DNA of 64,000 bases from Sphingobacterium sp. PCS056 (GTDB lineage: Bacteria; Bacteroidota; Bacteroidia; Sphingobacteriales; Sphingobacteriaceae), in the NCBI RefSeq assembly GCF_023273895.1, contig NZ_CP096883.1, positions 310,001-374,000 of the forward strand, read 5' to 3'. Positions within the stretch are counted from its first letter, which is position 1. Every line of letters starts with the position of its first letter. Below the pieces are notes generated by a model, which made no database searches, was not told the DNA's origin, and saw nothing but the letters and a program-made list of their open reading frames with translations. Of this stretch, positions 37,882 to 46,885 are shown in pieces. Position numbers and translations under genes: made by a program.

Positions 37882-39549
37882 TTATTGAATGATTGTGTTT
37901 AATCGGATGGGCAATGTGTAAGCAACGCGCACAGTATGTCCGTTTTGAATGCCAGGCCTCCATTTTTCAGGATAATTTTTAATGACATCAACTGCCGCCT
38001 GACCGGTTCCATACTTTAAATCCTTTTTAATTTCTACATTGGAAAGGCTTCCATCCTTTTCAACAATAAAACTAACTTCTACTACACCGTTTATTCCGTT
38101 TTTCAATGCTTCGGAAGGATAGCTATAATGAGCACCAATATATTTCATGAATTCTCCCATGCCCTGAGGGGGATTAGGTTTTACTTCGACAGCACTAAAT
38201 ATGGTATTTGGTCCTGGATTACTATCTTCTTGAACTGTTGATGAGCTCTGCAAAATGTATTTTTGATTGCTATCATGAGATACCTGATCTTTAGTGACTA
38301 TAGGAGGAGGAAATTTGACATGATCGATTTTAATTGGAAGTGTAAATGCAACACGTACGGGCTTTCCTTTGTGAATTCCTGCTTTCCATTTTTTCCCATT
38401 TTTAACAACGGCTTCAGCTGCTAGAGCAGATCCAAATCCTAAATCATTTTTTGCTTTCACATGGGTTACGCGACCATCTTTTTCAACAGTAAATCCTACT
38501 GAAATTGTACCTGTTATATGGTTGTCAGTCATTTCTTTTGTATACTTGAAATTCTGACCAATGTATTTCATATAAGCCTGCATACCTCCAACTGGCTGAG
38601 GTAAGACTTCAGGTCTAGCATAAATTTTATCCTCTTGTTCTAATTCTGGCATTTCAATCAGTGAACTTACGGCATGTGACACTGCTGGTAATTTTACATC
38701 TATGACTTTAATCAGTTCGGTCTTAGCATCGACTGTATTATTTAAAACAAGTCCTGCAAAACCAATGATACCAGCAATTGGAATCATCAAAGTATATTTC
38801 CATTGATTGGATTTTTTTGATCTATTTTGAAATAACATCATAATTCTCTTTTTTAAAATGGACTCACTGGCAAACTCATGTGATAAGATATGAGTGGGCA
38901 CGCGAAGTGCATTTGCGATTAATAATTCTGCATAAGATGTTTTATCTGTTGCAGCACAAAGTTGATCAGCAATACATTCATGCTGAAATTTCAATTCTTT
39001 GATATAAAAAAAGAGTACAGGATTGAACCAGTTAAAAATTCGGACGATCTCTATTAATAAAATATCATAAGAATGACCTTGCTGAACATGAACCAATTCA
39101 TGACGATAAATGATGGTATTGTGCTTAGCTTCCTGACCGATATAAATAAAACTTAGAAAAGAAAATGATGTATTTCCCTCTGATTGATTAAATCGCTGAT
39201 AAAGTCTGATTAATCGAATCAAAAAATACAGAACTGCAATGGATATCGAAAGCCAATATATGAGCTCAAAATTCCAGTTTAATTGCGAAAAATGATGCTG
39301 ATGAACGATTTTGATTTCAGGAATACTCAATTCGGCCAATTCGAGAGAGATAGCAGGCATTAACTTCGCTTTATAAGCTAGATTGGATAAATCTATAAAC
39401 CGTATCGCTGGTAGAGTAAAAGACAATACTACTGCACTCAATAAATAAACTCTATTTCCCTGAAAAAAAGTTAGTTTGCGCAAAAACACATGGTAAATGA
39501 TATAGAATGCAATTAAACTTAAATTGGCTAAAATGAGATAAGCGATCAT
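37882..39549 (-). CDS. BlaR1-like M56 peptidase with two TonB C-terminal domains
   Basis: This 555-residue protein has membrane helices near residues 1-25, 33-52, 95-115 and 250-270. The zinc peptidase motif RHELVHVQQGH is near residue 150, followed by NWFNPVLFFY and the third-ligand region FQHECIADQ. Two tandem TonB_C-type domains are appended at about residues 310-400 and 460-553. Both have MKYIG, GxxxVxFxVEKDG and VRVAxTLPI. A BlaR1-type penicillin-binding sensor domain is absent. It probably senses envelope stress and triggers cleavage of the BlaI-type repressor encoded 27 bp upstream. The TonB-like domains might bind cell-wall or outer-membrane partners. Confidence 0.88.
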   Translation of the reverse strand: MIAYLILANLSLIAFYIIYHVFLRKLTFFQGNRVYLLSAVVLSFTLPAIRFIDLSNLAYKAKLMPAISLELAELSIPEIKIVHQHHFSQLNWNFELIYWLSISIAVLYFLIRLIRLYQRFNQSEGNTSFSFLSFIYIGQEAKHNTIIYRHELVHVQQGHSYDILLIEIVRIFNWFNPVLFFYIKELKFQHECIADQLCAATDKTSYAELLIANALRVPTHILSHEFASESILKKRIMMLFQNRSKKSNQWKYTLMIPIAGIIGFAGLVLNNTVDAKTELIKVIDVKLPAVSHAVSSLIEMPELEQEDKIYARPEVLPQPVGGMQAYMKYIGQNFKYTKEMTDNHITGTISVGFTVEKDGRVTHVKAKNDLGFGSALAAEAVVKNGKKWKAGIHKGKPVRVAFTLPIKIDHVKFPPPIVTKDQVSHDSNQKYILQSSSTVQEDSNPGPNTIFSAVEVKPNPPQGMGEFMKYIGAHYSYPSEALKNGINGVVEVSFIVEKDGSLSNVEIKKDLKYGTGQAAVDVIKNYPEKWRPGIQNGHTVRVAYTLPIRLNTIIQ

Positions 39550-39576
39550 AATATGGGATTTAATTGTTGAAAAACA

Positions 39577-39951
39577 CTACATTTTCTTTTGTTTTGCAAT
39601 CATCTCTAATAACTCATTGACTTCACCAAGGTCCAACTTATTTTCTTCTAAAAAATAAGATAGCATACTCGTAGCTGAGTTATCAAAATAATTATGCAAT
39701 AGTTTTCCTGTTATTAGTTTTTTATATTCTTCTTTTGAAATCTTTGGGATATAACGATGGCTTTTCCCATAAGATTCGTGCTCCAGAAAACCCTTGGTTT
39801 CCAAAATGCGCACTATTGTAGAAACTGTATTATATGCTGGTTTTGGTTCTGGTAAACGATCGATCACTTCTTTAACAAAGGCTCCATTCATTTCCCATAG
39901 CTCATGCATAATTTGCTCTTCAGCTTTTGTAAGTTCTTTAATTTCGTTCAT
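39577..39951 (-). CDS. BlaI/MecI/CopY-family transcriptional repressor
   Basis: This 124-residue winged-helix protein starts MNEIKELTKAEEQIMHELWEMNGAFVKEVIDRLP. The family recognition segment PAYNTVSTIVRILETKGFLEHE is followed by a C-terminal dimerisation helix region. Members repress their own operon until cleaved by the adjacent M56 peptidase. It is the first gene of the unit. Two dyads that fit BlaI-type operators cover its predicted promoter. Confidence 0.93.
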   Translation of the reverse strand: MNEIKELTKAEEQIMHELWEMNGAFVKEVIDRLPEPKPAYNTVSTIVRILETKGFLEHESYGKSHRYIPKISKEEYKKLITGKLLHNYFDNSATSMLSYFLEENKLDLGEVNELLEMIAKQKKM

Positions 39952-39998
39952 AACTCTTTTTAATAAAAAGGCACGTCTGCCGATAATCGATTATATAA

Positions 39999-40029
39999 CA
40001 AGTATAAAACTAAAAATTTAGTTATCCAA
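39999..40029 (-). promoter_or_regulatory. Predicted promoter of the BlaI/M56-TonB unit
   Basis: On the minus strand, TTG (40027-40029) and TATACTTG (39999-40006) are 20 bp apart. This fits the Bacteroidota -33/-7 pattern with one mismatch in the -7 box. The start codon lies about 47 bp downstream. The spacer contains one complete dyad, and the -33 box overlaps the second. Confidence 0.55.
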
Positions 40030-40043
40030 CTAAAAGATTAGTT
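40008..40043. promoter_or_regulatory. Tandem BlaI-type operator dyads
   Basis: AACTAAAAATTTAGTT (40008-40023) and AACTAAAAGATTAGTT (40028-40043) are near-identical 16-bp dyads. Their centres are exactly 20 bp apart, about two helical turns, so dimers would sit on one face of the DNA. Their position over the predicted promoter fits autorepression by the neighbouring BlaI-type protein. Binding itself is inferred. Confidence 0.72.
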
Positions 40044-40254
40044 ATTGTATTTAAAACACTAATAATGAGGAATATAAAATTAATTAGGATCTATAATTGT
40101 ATTAAAGATTTCCATATATTTTATAAAGAAGTTTCTCTAAATCCCGTGTTTTGATTTAAAGCGTTAAAATAATAAGGGGGTTAACGATCATGAATAATTT
40201 TAAATGCTGTGGAGTAGCTATTTAAAATTAATGATTGGAAGCACAGATACTTTT
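40044..40254. other. Gene-free stretch between the BlaI operators and arfB
   Basis: This is the rest of the 303-bp gap. It is AT-rich, without a convincing hairpin, open frame or repeat. It may hold the 3' untranslated region of the arfB unit. Confidence 0.4.
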
Positions 40255-40659
40255 TTAATCTCCACTCCATCGACGATTATTTTTCTTTTCGGCCTGTTTA
40301 GCCTTTCGATCTAATCGATCTAAAACTTTACGATATGGTATTTTTGTCTTCTTACGAGATTTCATAGGCGTCAAAGCGGTATTGACGATATGCAAAAAAC
40401 GTTCTATAGCTATTTCTTTATTTTTTAATTGGGAACGATCAGTATCACATTCCAACTGAAATATCGCTTCTTTATTAATTCTATTACTTAGAACATCCGT
40501 AATCAATGTTTTCTGATCTTCATTTAGGCACATACTTTCCAAAACGGGCCATTGTAATAGCACTTTGGAAGACACTTTATTAACATGTTGTCCACCTGCG
40601 CCACCTGAACGCGTAAATTTGAATGTTAATTCTTTTATTAATAATTCCTTATTTATCAT
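40255..40659 (-). CDS. arfB: Alternative ribosome-rescue factor ArfB (peptidyl-tRNA hydrolase)
   Basis: This 134-residue protein is a class-I release-factor-like domain with the GGQ motif at residues 22-24 (RSGGAGGQHVNKVSSKV). A basic C-terminal tail (RLDRKAKQAEKKNNRRWSGD) enters the mRNA channel of stalled ribosomes. It releases peptides from non-stop complexes. Its start overlaps the end of the DUF1003 gene by 11 bp, indicating translational coupling. Confidence 0.94.
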   Translation of the reverse strand: MINKELLIKELTFKFTRSGGAGGQHVNKVSSKVLLQWPVLESMCLNEDQKTLITDVLSNRINKEAIFQLECDTDRSQLKNKEIAIERFLHIVNTALTPMKSRKKTKIPYRKVLDRLDRKAKQAEKKNNRRWSGD

Positions 40660-41365
40660 GAGTATTTCTCTCTAATTTATCTATTTTTTCAATTAGATCC
40701 TTAATGATATCGAGCTGAAACTGTTGCATTTCGATTAATTCTTGCTCTTTATGAATCAATAAATGATCAACTTTTTCATGTAAAGTACGAATCTCCAATT
40801 CGGCCTTTAGATTGATCATATAGTCATTTTGAGCACGTTTTCGATCCTTATCTTCTTGTCTATTTTGACTCATCATAATGACGGGTGCTTGTAGTGCTGC
40901 TATACATGATAATAACAAATTGAGCAAAATAAATGGATATGGATCGAATCCCTTATCATTTAACCAATAAATGTTAAAAAAGATCCAACACATCAAAAAT
41001 GCCAGAAAAGATAAGATAAAGGTCCAACTTCCTCCAAAATTAGCGACTTTGTCTGCTATGCGCTCACCAAAAGATTCTTTGATTTCTTCTTGGTCGATTG
41101 AAGCACTGAGTACTTGATTGTTACTTAAACTTTCAACCACTAACTTATCAAGCTGTTTCAACTCTCCCAATTCATTTTTTAAAATTGTGGAAATATATTT
41201 TTCTTTATATCCGTCCAATTCATTAGATGAAATCAACGATTCTTTGGAAAATTGTGGAAAGTCTTCTTTAACAAGATCAAAAATGGAGCTTCTTAATGTT
41301 GATCCCAGGACTTTACTACTGATCGGAAAAGTTTTTCCTGATATGCTACTTACAAAAGTCTTCAT
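40649..41365 (-). CDS. DUF1003 membrane protein
   Basis: This 238-residue protein has a hydrophilic N-terminal part. The DUF1003 core follows: helices at about 111-133 (SWTFILSFLAFLMCWIFFNI) and 143-165 (FILLNLLLSCIAALQAPVIM), the family motif MSQNRQEDKDR, and a C-terminal coiled-coil-like segment (LEIRTLHEKVDHLL). The family's function is not established. It heads a two-gene unit with arfB. Confidence 0.85.
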   Translation of the reverse strand: MKTFVSSISGKTFPISSKVLGSTLRSSIFDLVKEDFPQFSKESLISSNELDGYKEKYISTILKNELGELKQLDKLVVESLSNNQVLSASIDQEEIKESFGERIADKVANFGGSWTFILSFLAFLMCWIFFNIYWLNDKGFDPYPFILLNLLLSCIAALQAPVIMMSQNRQEDKDRKRAQNDYMINLKAELEIRTLHEKVDHLLIHKEQELIEMQQFQLDIIKDLIEKIDKLERNTHDK

Positions 41366-41522
41366 AATATGTTTTCTTAATACGGTACAAGATAATTTTT
41401 TTCAATCAATAAAGTGTCAACAACATCTCATGACTCTGAGTTATGCTTAAAAAAATTATTGCATTCGTGTGATAGGCTGTTTTACAAAATAATCTTTAAT
41501 TTGCAGTAAATAAAAAAGCATT

Positions 41523-42659
41523 ATGAAAATTGGGATTGTATGTTATCCAACATTCGGCGGTAGTGGCGTCGTAGCGACAGAACTTGGAAAGGCTTTGGCT
41601 ACGCATGGACATCAGGTTCATTTCATCACTTACCGGCAACCTGCGCGCTTAGACTTTTTTTCGGAAAATCTATTTTATCATGAAGTCGCTGTTTCACAAT
41701 ACCCACTTTTTGATTTTTTACCTTACGAATCGGCATTGGCGAGTAAACTGGTGGATGTTGTCCGTTTTGAAAAATTGGACGTTATTCATGTTCATTATGC
41801 CATCCCACATGCTTCAGCGGCCTTTATGGCTAAACAAATTTTGTTAACATATGGCATTAATATTCCTGTTGTAACAACACTACACGGTACAGATATCACT
41901 TTAGTTGGTAAGGATAAAAGTTTTAGCCCTGTTGTGACGTTTTCCATCAATCAGTCCGATGGTGTAACGACGGTATCACAAAGTTTAAAAGATCAAACGC
42001 TTACATTTTTCGATATTAAAAGAGATATTCAAGTTATTCCAAACTTTATTGACTTGGAAAGATTCAGTATCAAAGATCGCTCTCATTTCAAAAGAGCAAT
42101 TGCTCCCGGCAATGAGCGTATTTTGATCCATACTTCAAACTTCAGAAAAGTAAAAAATACAGGTGATGTTATTCGTATTTTCCAAAAAGTAAATGAACAT
42201 ATTCCGAGTAAGCTATTGATGGTCGGTGACGGTCCTGAACGAACCAACGCGGAAGAATTGTGTCGTGATCTGGGTGTATGTCAAGATGTTCGATTTTTAG
42301 GAAAGCAGGATGCTGTAGAAGAAATTTTATCGGTTTCGGATCTCTTTCTAATGCCATCAAGTTCCGAAAGTTTTGGTCTTGCAGCTTTGGAGGCAATGGC
42401 TTGTAAAGTTCCCGTTATTTCTACCAATACAGGGGGATTACCGGAACTGAATGTAAATGGTGAGACGGGTTTTTTAAGTGACATCGGTGATGTGGATGAG
42501 ATGGCAAAAAATGCGATCTATATATTAGAGGATAATGATCGTCTAGAAAAATTTAAAGATGCTGCATTAGCACGCGCGAAAACATTTCAGCTCAGTAATA
42601 TCATGCCCCAGTATGAAGAATATTATAGAGAAGTGATAGAAAAAGTTAAAAATTCCTAA
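41523..42659 (+). CDS. bshA: N-acetyl-alpha-D-glucosaminyl L-malate synthase BshA
   Basis: This 378-residue GT4-type glycosyltransferase starts MKIGIVCYPTFGGSGVVATELGKALA. It has VTTLHGTDITLVG, a nucleotide-sugar binding region and the E-x7-E motif in ESFGLAALE. It matches BshA, the first step of bacillithiol synthesis (UDP-GlcNAc + malate). Bacillithiol occurs in several Bacteroidota. The bshB and bshC genes are not in the window. Confidence 0.9.
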   Translation: MKIGIVCYPTFGGSGVVATELGKALATHGHQVHFITYRQPARLDFFSENLFYHEVAVSQYPLFDFLPYESALASKLVDVVRFEKLDVIHVHYAIPHASAAFMAKQILLTYGINIPVVTTLHGTDITLVGKDKSFSPVVTFSINQSDGVTTVSQSLKDQTLTFFDIKRDIQVIPNFIDLERFSIKDRSHFKRAIAPGNERILIHTSNFRKVKNTGDVIRIFQKVNEHIPSKLLMVGDGPERTNAEELCRDLGVCQDVRFLGKQDAVEEILSVSDLFLMPSSSESFGLAALEAMACKVPVISTNTGGLPELNVNGETGFLSDIGDVDEMAKNAIYILEDNDRLEKFKDAALARAKTFQLSNIMPQYEEYYREVIEKVKNS

Positions 42660-42699
42660 TAAATATAACTTTCGTCCTTATCGGATGAAAAAAAAATTT

Positions 42700-42707
42700 T
42701 ATCTTTG
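42700..42707 (+). promoter_or_regulatory. Candidate -7 box upstream of pyrH
   Basis: TATCTTTG is a perfect match to TAnnTTTG, 29 bp before the pyrH start. It comes after a small hairpin (TTTCGTCC / GGATGAAA) that may end the bshA transcript. No clear -33 box is seen. Confidence 0.35.
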
Positions 42708-42736
42708 GCCTTTGGAGAATTTCCAAAAAAACAATT

Positions 42737-43441
42737 ATGAAATACAAACGTATCCTATTAAAACTTAGCGGCGAATCCTTAATGGGAGATCAAAGCTATG
42801 GCATTGACATCAAGAGAGTTGCACAATATGCAAAAGATATCAAAGAGTTACATACTCAAGGTTTAGAAATTGCTATTGTTATTGGTGGAGGTAATATCTA
42901 TAGAGGTTTAAGTGCAGAGCAGTCTGGTATGGACCGTGTACAAGCGGATTATATGGGCATGTTAGCAACTGTCATCAATAGTATGGCGCTGCAAGATGGT
43001 CTTGAAAAAGTAGGTTTAAAAACTCGTTTGTTGACAGCAATCAAGATGGAACAGATCTGCGAGCCTTTTATTCGTAGAAGAGCTGTTCGTCACTTGGAAA
43101 AGGGACGTATTGTGATATTCGGAGCGGGAACTGGTAACCCTTATTTTACAACAGATACTGCAGCTTCGCTTCGTGCGATTGAAATTAACGCTGATGCAGT
43201 TTTAAAAGGTACTCGTGTGGATGGTATTTATACGGCAGATCCTGAGAAAGACCCTTCTGCTACTCGTTTTGATGAAATTTCGTTTACAGAAGTTTATCAA
43301 AGGGGTCTAAATGTCATGGACATGACAGCTTTTACATTGTGTCAAGAGAACAACTTACCGATTATTGTGTTCGATATGAACAAACCTGGTAACTTGTCAA
43401 AATTAGCAAATGGAGAACCAGTAGGTACTATCGTACGCTAA
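42737..43441 (+). CDS. pyrH: UMP kinase
   Basis: This 234-residue amino-acid-kinase-fold protein starts [17 protein letters not shown]. It has [11 protein letters not shown], an ATP site in [19 protein letters not shown] and [13 protein letters not shown]. It phosphorylates UMP to UDP. frr follows 30 bp later, the widespread pyrH-frr arrangement. Confidence 0.97.
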   Translation: MKYKRILLKLSGESLMGDQSYGIDIKRVAQYAKDIKELHTQGLEIAIVIGGGNIYRGLSAEQSGMDRVQADYMGMLATVINSMALQDGLEKVGLKTRLLTAIKMEQICEPFIRRRAVRHLEKGRIVIFGAGTGNPYFTTDTAASLRAIEINADAVLKGTRVDGIYTADPEKDPSATRFDEISFTEVYQRGLNVMDMTAFTLCQENNLPIIVFDMNKPGNLSKLANGEPVGTIVR

Positions 43442-43471
43442 TCATAAAAAAGAAAAAAACGATATTAAGAT

Positions 43472-44035
43472 ATGAATGAATTGATTTCACTTGAATTGGA
43501 CGATTGTAAGGAGAGTATGTCCAAAGCTGTTTCTTTTACAGAATCAGAATTAACAAAAATTCGTGCCGGAAAGGCTTCGCCCGCTATGTTAGATGGTATT
43601 TCCGTAGATTACTATGGATCTCCAACTCCATTGTCTCAAGTTAGTAATATTAATACAACTGATGCACGTACAATTGTTATCCAACCATGGGAAAAACAAT
43701 TGATCAATGCGATTGAAAAGGCTATTACTGATGCTAATCTTGGTGTAAATCCACAAAACGATGGTATTGTCATCCGTTTGGTAATTCCTGCTTTGACAGA
43801 AGAAAGAAGACGCGACCTTGTTAGAAAGGCAAAAGAAGAAACTGAAAAAGGCCGTGTTGTCGTTCGTAATATCCGTAAAGAAACTAATGAGTCTTTGAAA
43901 AAGTTGAAAAATGACGGAGCTTCTGAAGACGAAATTAAAGTTGGTGAAGCTGAGGTTCAAAAATTGACTGATTTATTTATTGCAAAAGTCGATAAATTAG
44001 CTGAATTAAAAGAAAAAGATATCATGACGGTATAA
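43472..44035 (+). CDS. frr: Ribosome-recycling factor
   Basis: This 187-residue protein has the RRF pattern: LTKIRAGKASPAMLDGISVDYYG, then TIVIQPWEK, and a C-terminal RKAKEETEKGRVVVRNIRKE. With EF-G it splits post-termination ribosomes. A perfect 20-bp terminator stem follows. Confidence 0.97.
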   Translation: MNELISLELDDCKESMSKAVSFTESELTKIRAGKASPAMLDGISVDYYGSPTPLSQVSNINTTDARTIVIQPWEKQLINAIEKAITDANLGVNPQNDGIVIRLVIPALTEERRRDLVRKAKEETEKGRVVVRNIRKETNESLKKLKNDGASEDEIKVGEAEVQKLTDLFIAKVDKLAELKEKDIMTV

Positions 44036-44054
44036 TTTTCTTCAATAAAAAAGA

Positions 44055-44100
44055 AAACAAAAAATGGGGATGTAGGTAATACATCCCCATTTTTTGTTTA
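44055..44100 (+). terminator. Intrinsic terminator after frr
   Basis: A perfect 20-bp stem with GGGGATGTA / TACATCCCC at its top and a 5-base loop. The lower stem is A-rich and T-rich, so it could work in both directions. Confidence 0.92.
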
Positions 44101-44167
44101 TAATAATACTTTTCTTTAAAATTAGTTGTAACTTAATCCTTACTAAACTAAAAACAAATTAAACAGT

Positions 44168-45148
44168 ATGAATAATTCACGCCGTCAATTTATCAAAAAA
44201 GCTGGTCTTGGACTTTCTGCCGCATATTTCCTACCACAGTTACTCTCTTGTGAAAATAAAAAAATGGGTATTGATTCTCCCTTTACCAACCTAGGGGTGC
44301 AGCTTTATTCTATTCGTGATCTGATGGCAACAAATCCAACAGATTCCTTACAGCAGGTTGCAAAGATTGGCTATAAACACGTAGAGACATATGGAATAGA
44401 TCCCGCTACAAAATCTTTTTGGGGTCTAGATTACAAAGCCTTAAAAAAAGTATTGGATGATAATGGATTAAAGTCGCACAGTGGTCATTACGACATGTCA
44501 AAATACTTTAGTCGTAATCATCAGGATAAAGAGGATCTGAATATCTACTTTGATGCCGCAAAAGAACTTGGTCAAGAGTATGTCATAGCCCCAGTATCTC
44601 CCATGTTTGACATTTCGGCTTTGAAGAAAGATGATTATCTATACATAGCAGAACAATTGAATAAGGCTGGTGAAGAGGCTAAAAAGCATGGATTGAAAGT
44701 TGCTTTCCATAATCATTTTTGGGAATTTAGGGATTTAGGTAATGGTACTAGAGGTGAGGAAGTTCTATTAGCATTTACTGAACCTGATCTGGTTGATTTT
44801 GAGCTTGATTTATATTGGGCTGAAAAAGCGGGAATGAATCCAGTCAGTTTGTTTGAGAAATTCCCTAATCGATTCAAATTATGGCATATCAAAGACATGG
44901 ATAAAGGGTTTACTAAAACAATTGTCGGTCCTGAATTTGATAAATTAGATTTCGGTGCGATCTCGAAAGAAGTGAAATATACAGAGGTGGGTACTGGTCA
45001 TATTGATTTCATCGCTATCGCTCAAGCGAAAGCAAAAGCAGGTTTAAAATATGCTTTTGTAGAACAAGATGACATTTATATACCTAACAAGTTTGAGAGT
45101 TTAAAAAAGAGCTACGACTACGTACAGGAGCATTTAGGGAAAATATGA
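44168..45148 (+). CDS. Sugar phosphate isomerase/epimerase-fold lipoprotein with a twin-arginine signal
   Basis: This 326-residue protein begins with NNSRRQFIKKAGLGLSAAYF, a twin-arginine signal, followed by a lipobox (LLSC, Cys at about residue 29). The mature part is an AP-endonuclease-2/xylose-isomerase-like TIM barrel: GVQLYSIRD, GYKHVETYG, VAFHNHFWEF, FELDLYWAEKAG and LWHIKDM. These carry the His/Glu/Asp metal ligands. It is probably a periplasmic sugar epimerase or isomerase exported folded by Tat; tatC is at 29703. The substrate is unknown. The stop codon lies inside a 26-bp perfect hairpin. Confidence 0.85.
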   Translation: MNNSRRQFIKKAGLGLSAAYFLPQLLSCENKKMGIDSPFTNLGVQLYSIRDLMATNPTDSLQQVAKIGYKHVETYGIDPATKSFWGLDYKALKKVLDDNGLKSHSGHYDMSKYFSRNHQDKEDLNIYFDAAKELGQEYVIAPVSPMFDISALKKDDYLYIAEQLNKAGEEAKKHGLKVAFHNHFWEFRDLGNGTRGEEVLLAFTEPDLVDFELDLYWAEKAGMNPVSLFEKFPNRFKLWHIKDMDKGFTKTIVGPEFDKLDFGAISKEVKYTEVGTGHIDFIAIAQAKAKAGLKYAFVEQDDIYIPNKFESLKKSYDYVQEHLGKI

Positions 45149-45195
45149 TAACAAAATAAAAGGGGCTTGGCCCCTTTTATTTTGTTATCATATTT
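45141..45195. terminator. Bidirectional terminator with a perfect 26-bp stem
   Basis: The arms 45141-45166 and 45170-45195 are exactly complementary around the loop TTG. The top is GGGGC / GCCCC, with A-rich and T-rich flanks. It serves the convergent epimerase-like gene and purE, and it overlaps the last codons of the former. Confidence 0.93.
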
Positions 45196-45203
45196 AACGA
45201 CTA

Positions 45204-45713
45204 TTAAAAGGTCATTTTTTCGACTTCTTCAGCTGTTTCAATTACTTTTTCTGCCAAATCAGCTTTAAAAGCAATGATATTTTTTTCAATTGCTTTATCT
45301 TGAGTTCCAAGAATCTGAGCGGCTAGAATACCTGCATTTTTAGCCGCATTTAAAGCTACTGTAGCTACTGGAATACCATTGGGCATCTGTAAGATTGATA
45401 ATACTGAATCCCAACCGTCGATCGAATTAGAAGACTTTACAGGAACTCCAATAACGGGCAAATGCGTAATTGATGCTACCATACCTGGCAAATGTGCGGC
45501 ACCGCCTGCCCCTGCAATAATAACTTTCAATCCTCTTTTTGCGGCATCTTGTGCATAATCAAACATTCTCTGTGGGGTACGATGCGCAGAAACAATAGTC
45601 ACCTCAAAAGGTACTCCTAATGTTTTTAATACATCTACCGCATCTTGCATAACAGGTAAGTCTGATTTACTTCCCATAATAATCCCTACTAAGGCTTGGT
45701 TCACTATTGACAT
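45204..45713 (-). CDS. purE: N5-carboxyaminoimidazole ribonucleotide mutase PurE
   Basis: This 169-residue PurE class I protein has [13 protein letters not shown], the active-site [10 protein letters not shown] and [14 protein letters not shown]. It also has the later [16 protein letters not shown]. It rearranges N5-CAIR to CAIR in purine synthesis. It follows purK by 5 bp. Confidence 0.97.
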   Translation of the reverse strand: MSIVNQALVGIIMGSKSDLPVMQDAVDVLKTLGVPFEVTIVSAHRTPQRMFDYAQDAAKRGLKVIIAGAGGAAHLPGMVASITHLPVIGVPVKSSNSIDGWDSVLSILQMPNGIPVATVALNAAKNAGILAAQILGTQDKAIEKNIIAFKADLAEKVIETAEEVEKMTF

Positions 45714-45718
45714 ATATC

Positions 45719-46861
45719 TTAAGCTTTTACTTTCAAAATTTCTTGTACTTTTCTTGCATTGCTGATCGCTAACTCTCGATCGTCATTGATGATACAAACG
45801 TGCCCCATCTTACGGAAAGGTTTTGTAAATTTTTTTCCATACAAATGTACGTATACGCCCTCCATAGCTAAAATTTCTTCAACGCCTTCGTATTTTGCTA
45901 ATCCTTCATAGCCTTCTTCACCTAACAGATTAATCATTACTGCATTTGTACGACAGCGAGTATCACCTAAAGGTAAATTGAAAATTGCTCTTAAATGTTG
46001 TGCAAATTGTGATACATAATTTCCTTCGATGGTTTGGTGTCCACTATTGTGTGTACGAGGTGCTAGTTCATTGACTAATATCTCTCCATCTTTTGTTAAG
46101 AACATCTCAACGGCAAGTAATCCGACTATCTGTAGATCATTGGCAATCTTTTTTGCTAGTTCTTCTGCCCGTTGCTGAATATCAAAACCATAAGTAGATG
46201 GGGCAATCAAAAATTCAACTAGATTCGCATCTGGATTGAATTCCATCTCTACCATAGGAAAGGTCGATACATCACCGTTATCATTTCTTGCGACAATGAC
46301 AGCAATCTCTTTCTCAAAATCTACCCATTCTTCTATTAAAGATGGTTCATCAAAAGCAGTTTCTAAATCCGCTAATGAATTAATTTTCTTCACACCTTTA
46401 CCGTCATAACCATCTTTACGAAGCTTCTGAATATAAGGTATACTTAAATTAGCATTATTCAGGTGCTCCTTAGTAGAAATCAGCTGAAATAACGAAGTAG
46501 GTATGTCATTTTGTTTAAAGAATTGTTTTTGCAAACCTTTGTCTTGTATCAATCTGATAATACGCGATTGAGGATAAACTAGAACACCCTCTTCTTCTAA
46601 TTTTTCCAACGCATCCACATTGACCTTTTCAATCTCAATAGTAATCATATCGAGATCTTTTCCAAAATTGTATACGGTTTCAAAATCGCTCAAAGAGCCA
46701 CACTCAAAACGATTGCATAATTTACGGCAAGGAGCATTCTTATCTGGATCAAGAATATGAACATTAACATTATAATTAATGGCCTCTTGAATCAACATTC
46801 GGCCCAATTGACCACCGCCAAGAACACCTAATTGCAAATCACCATAAAAATCTTTTCCCAT
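45719..46861 (-). CDS. purK: N5-carboxyaminoimidazole ribonucleotide synthase PurK
   Basis: This 380-residue ATP-grasp protein starts with [18 protein letters not shown]. It has [11 protein letters not shown], the substrate-site [17 protein letters not shown], and [12 protein letters not shown]. It carboxylates AIR with ATP and bicarbonate. It lies between nuoB (24 bp upstream) and purE (5 bp downstream), so purine and respiratory genes probably share a transcript. Confidence 0.97.
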   Translation of the reverse strand: MGKDFYGDLQLGVLGGGQLGRMLIQEAINYNVNVHILDPDKNAPCRKLCNRFECGSLSDFETVYNFGKDLDMITIEIEKVNVDALEKLEEEGVLVYPQSRIIRLIQDKGLQKQFFKQNDIPTSLFQLISTKEHLNNANLSIPYIQKLRKDGYDGKGVKKINSLADLETAFDEPSLIEEWVDFEKEIAVIVARNDNGDVSTFPMVEMEFNPDANLVEFLIAPSTYGFDIQQRAEELAKKIANDLQIVGLLAVEMFLTKDGEILVNELAPRTHNSGHQTIEGNYVSQFAQHLRAIFNLPLGDTRCRTNAVMINLLGEEGYEGLAKYEGVEEILAMEGVYVHLYGKKFTKPFRKMGHVCIINDDRELAISNARKVQEILKVKA

Positions 46862-46885
46862 GTCTATTTTTCTATATCTATTCTA

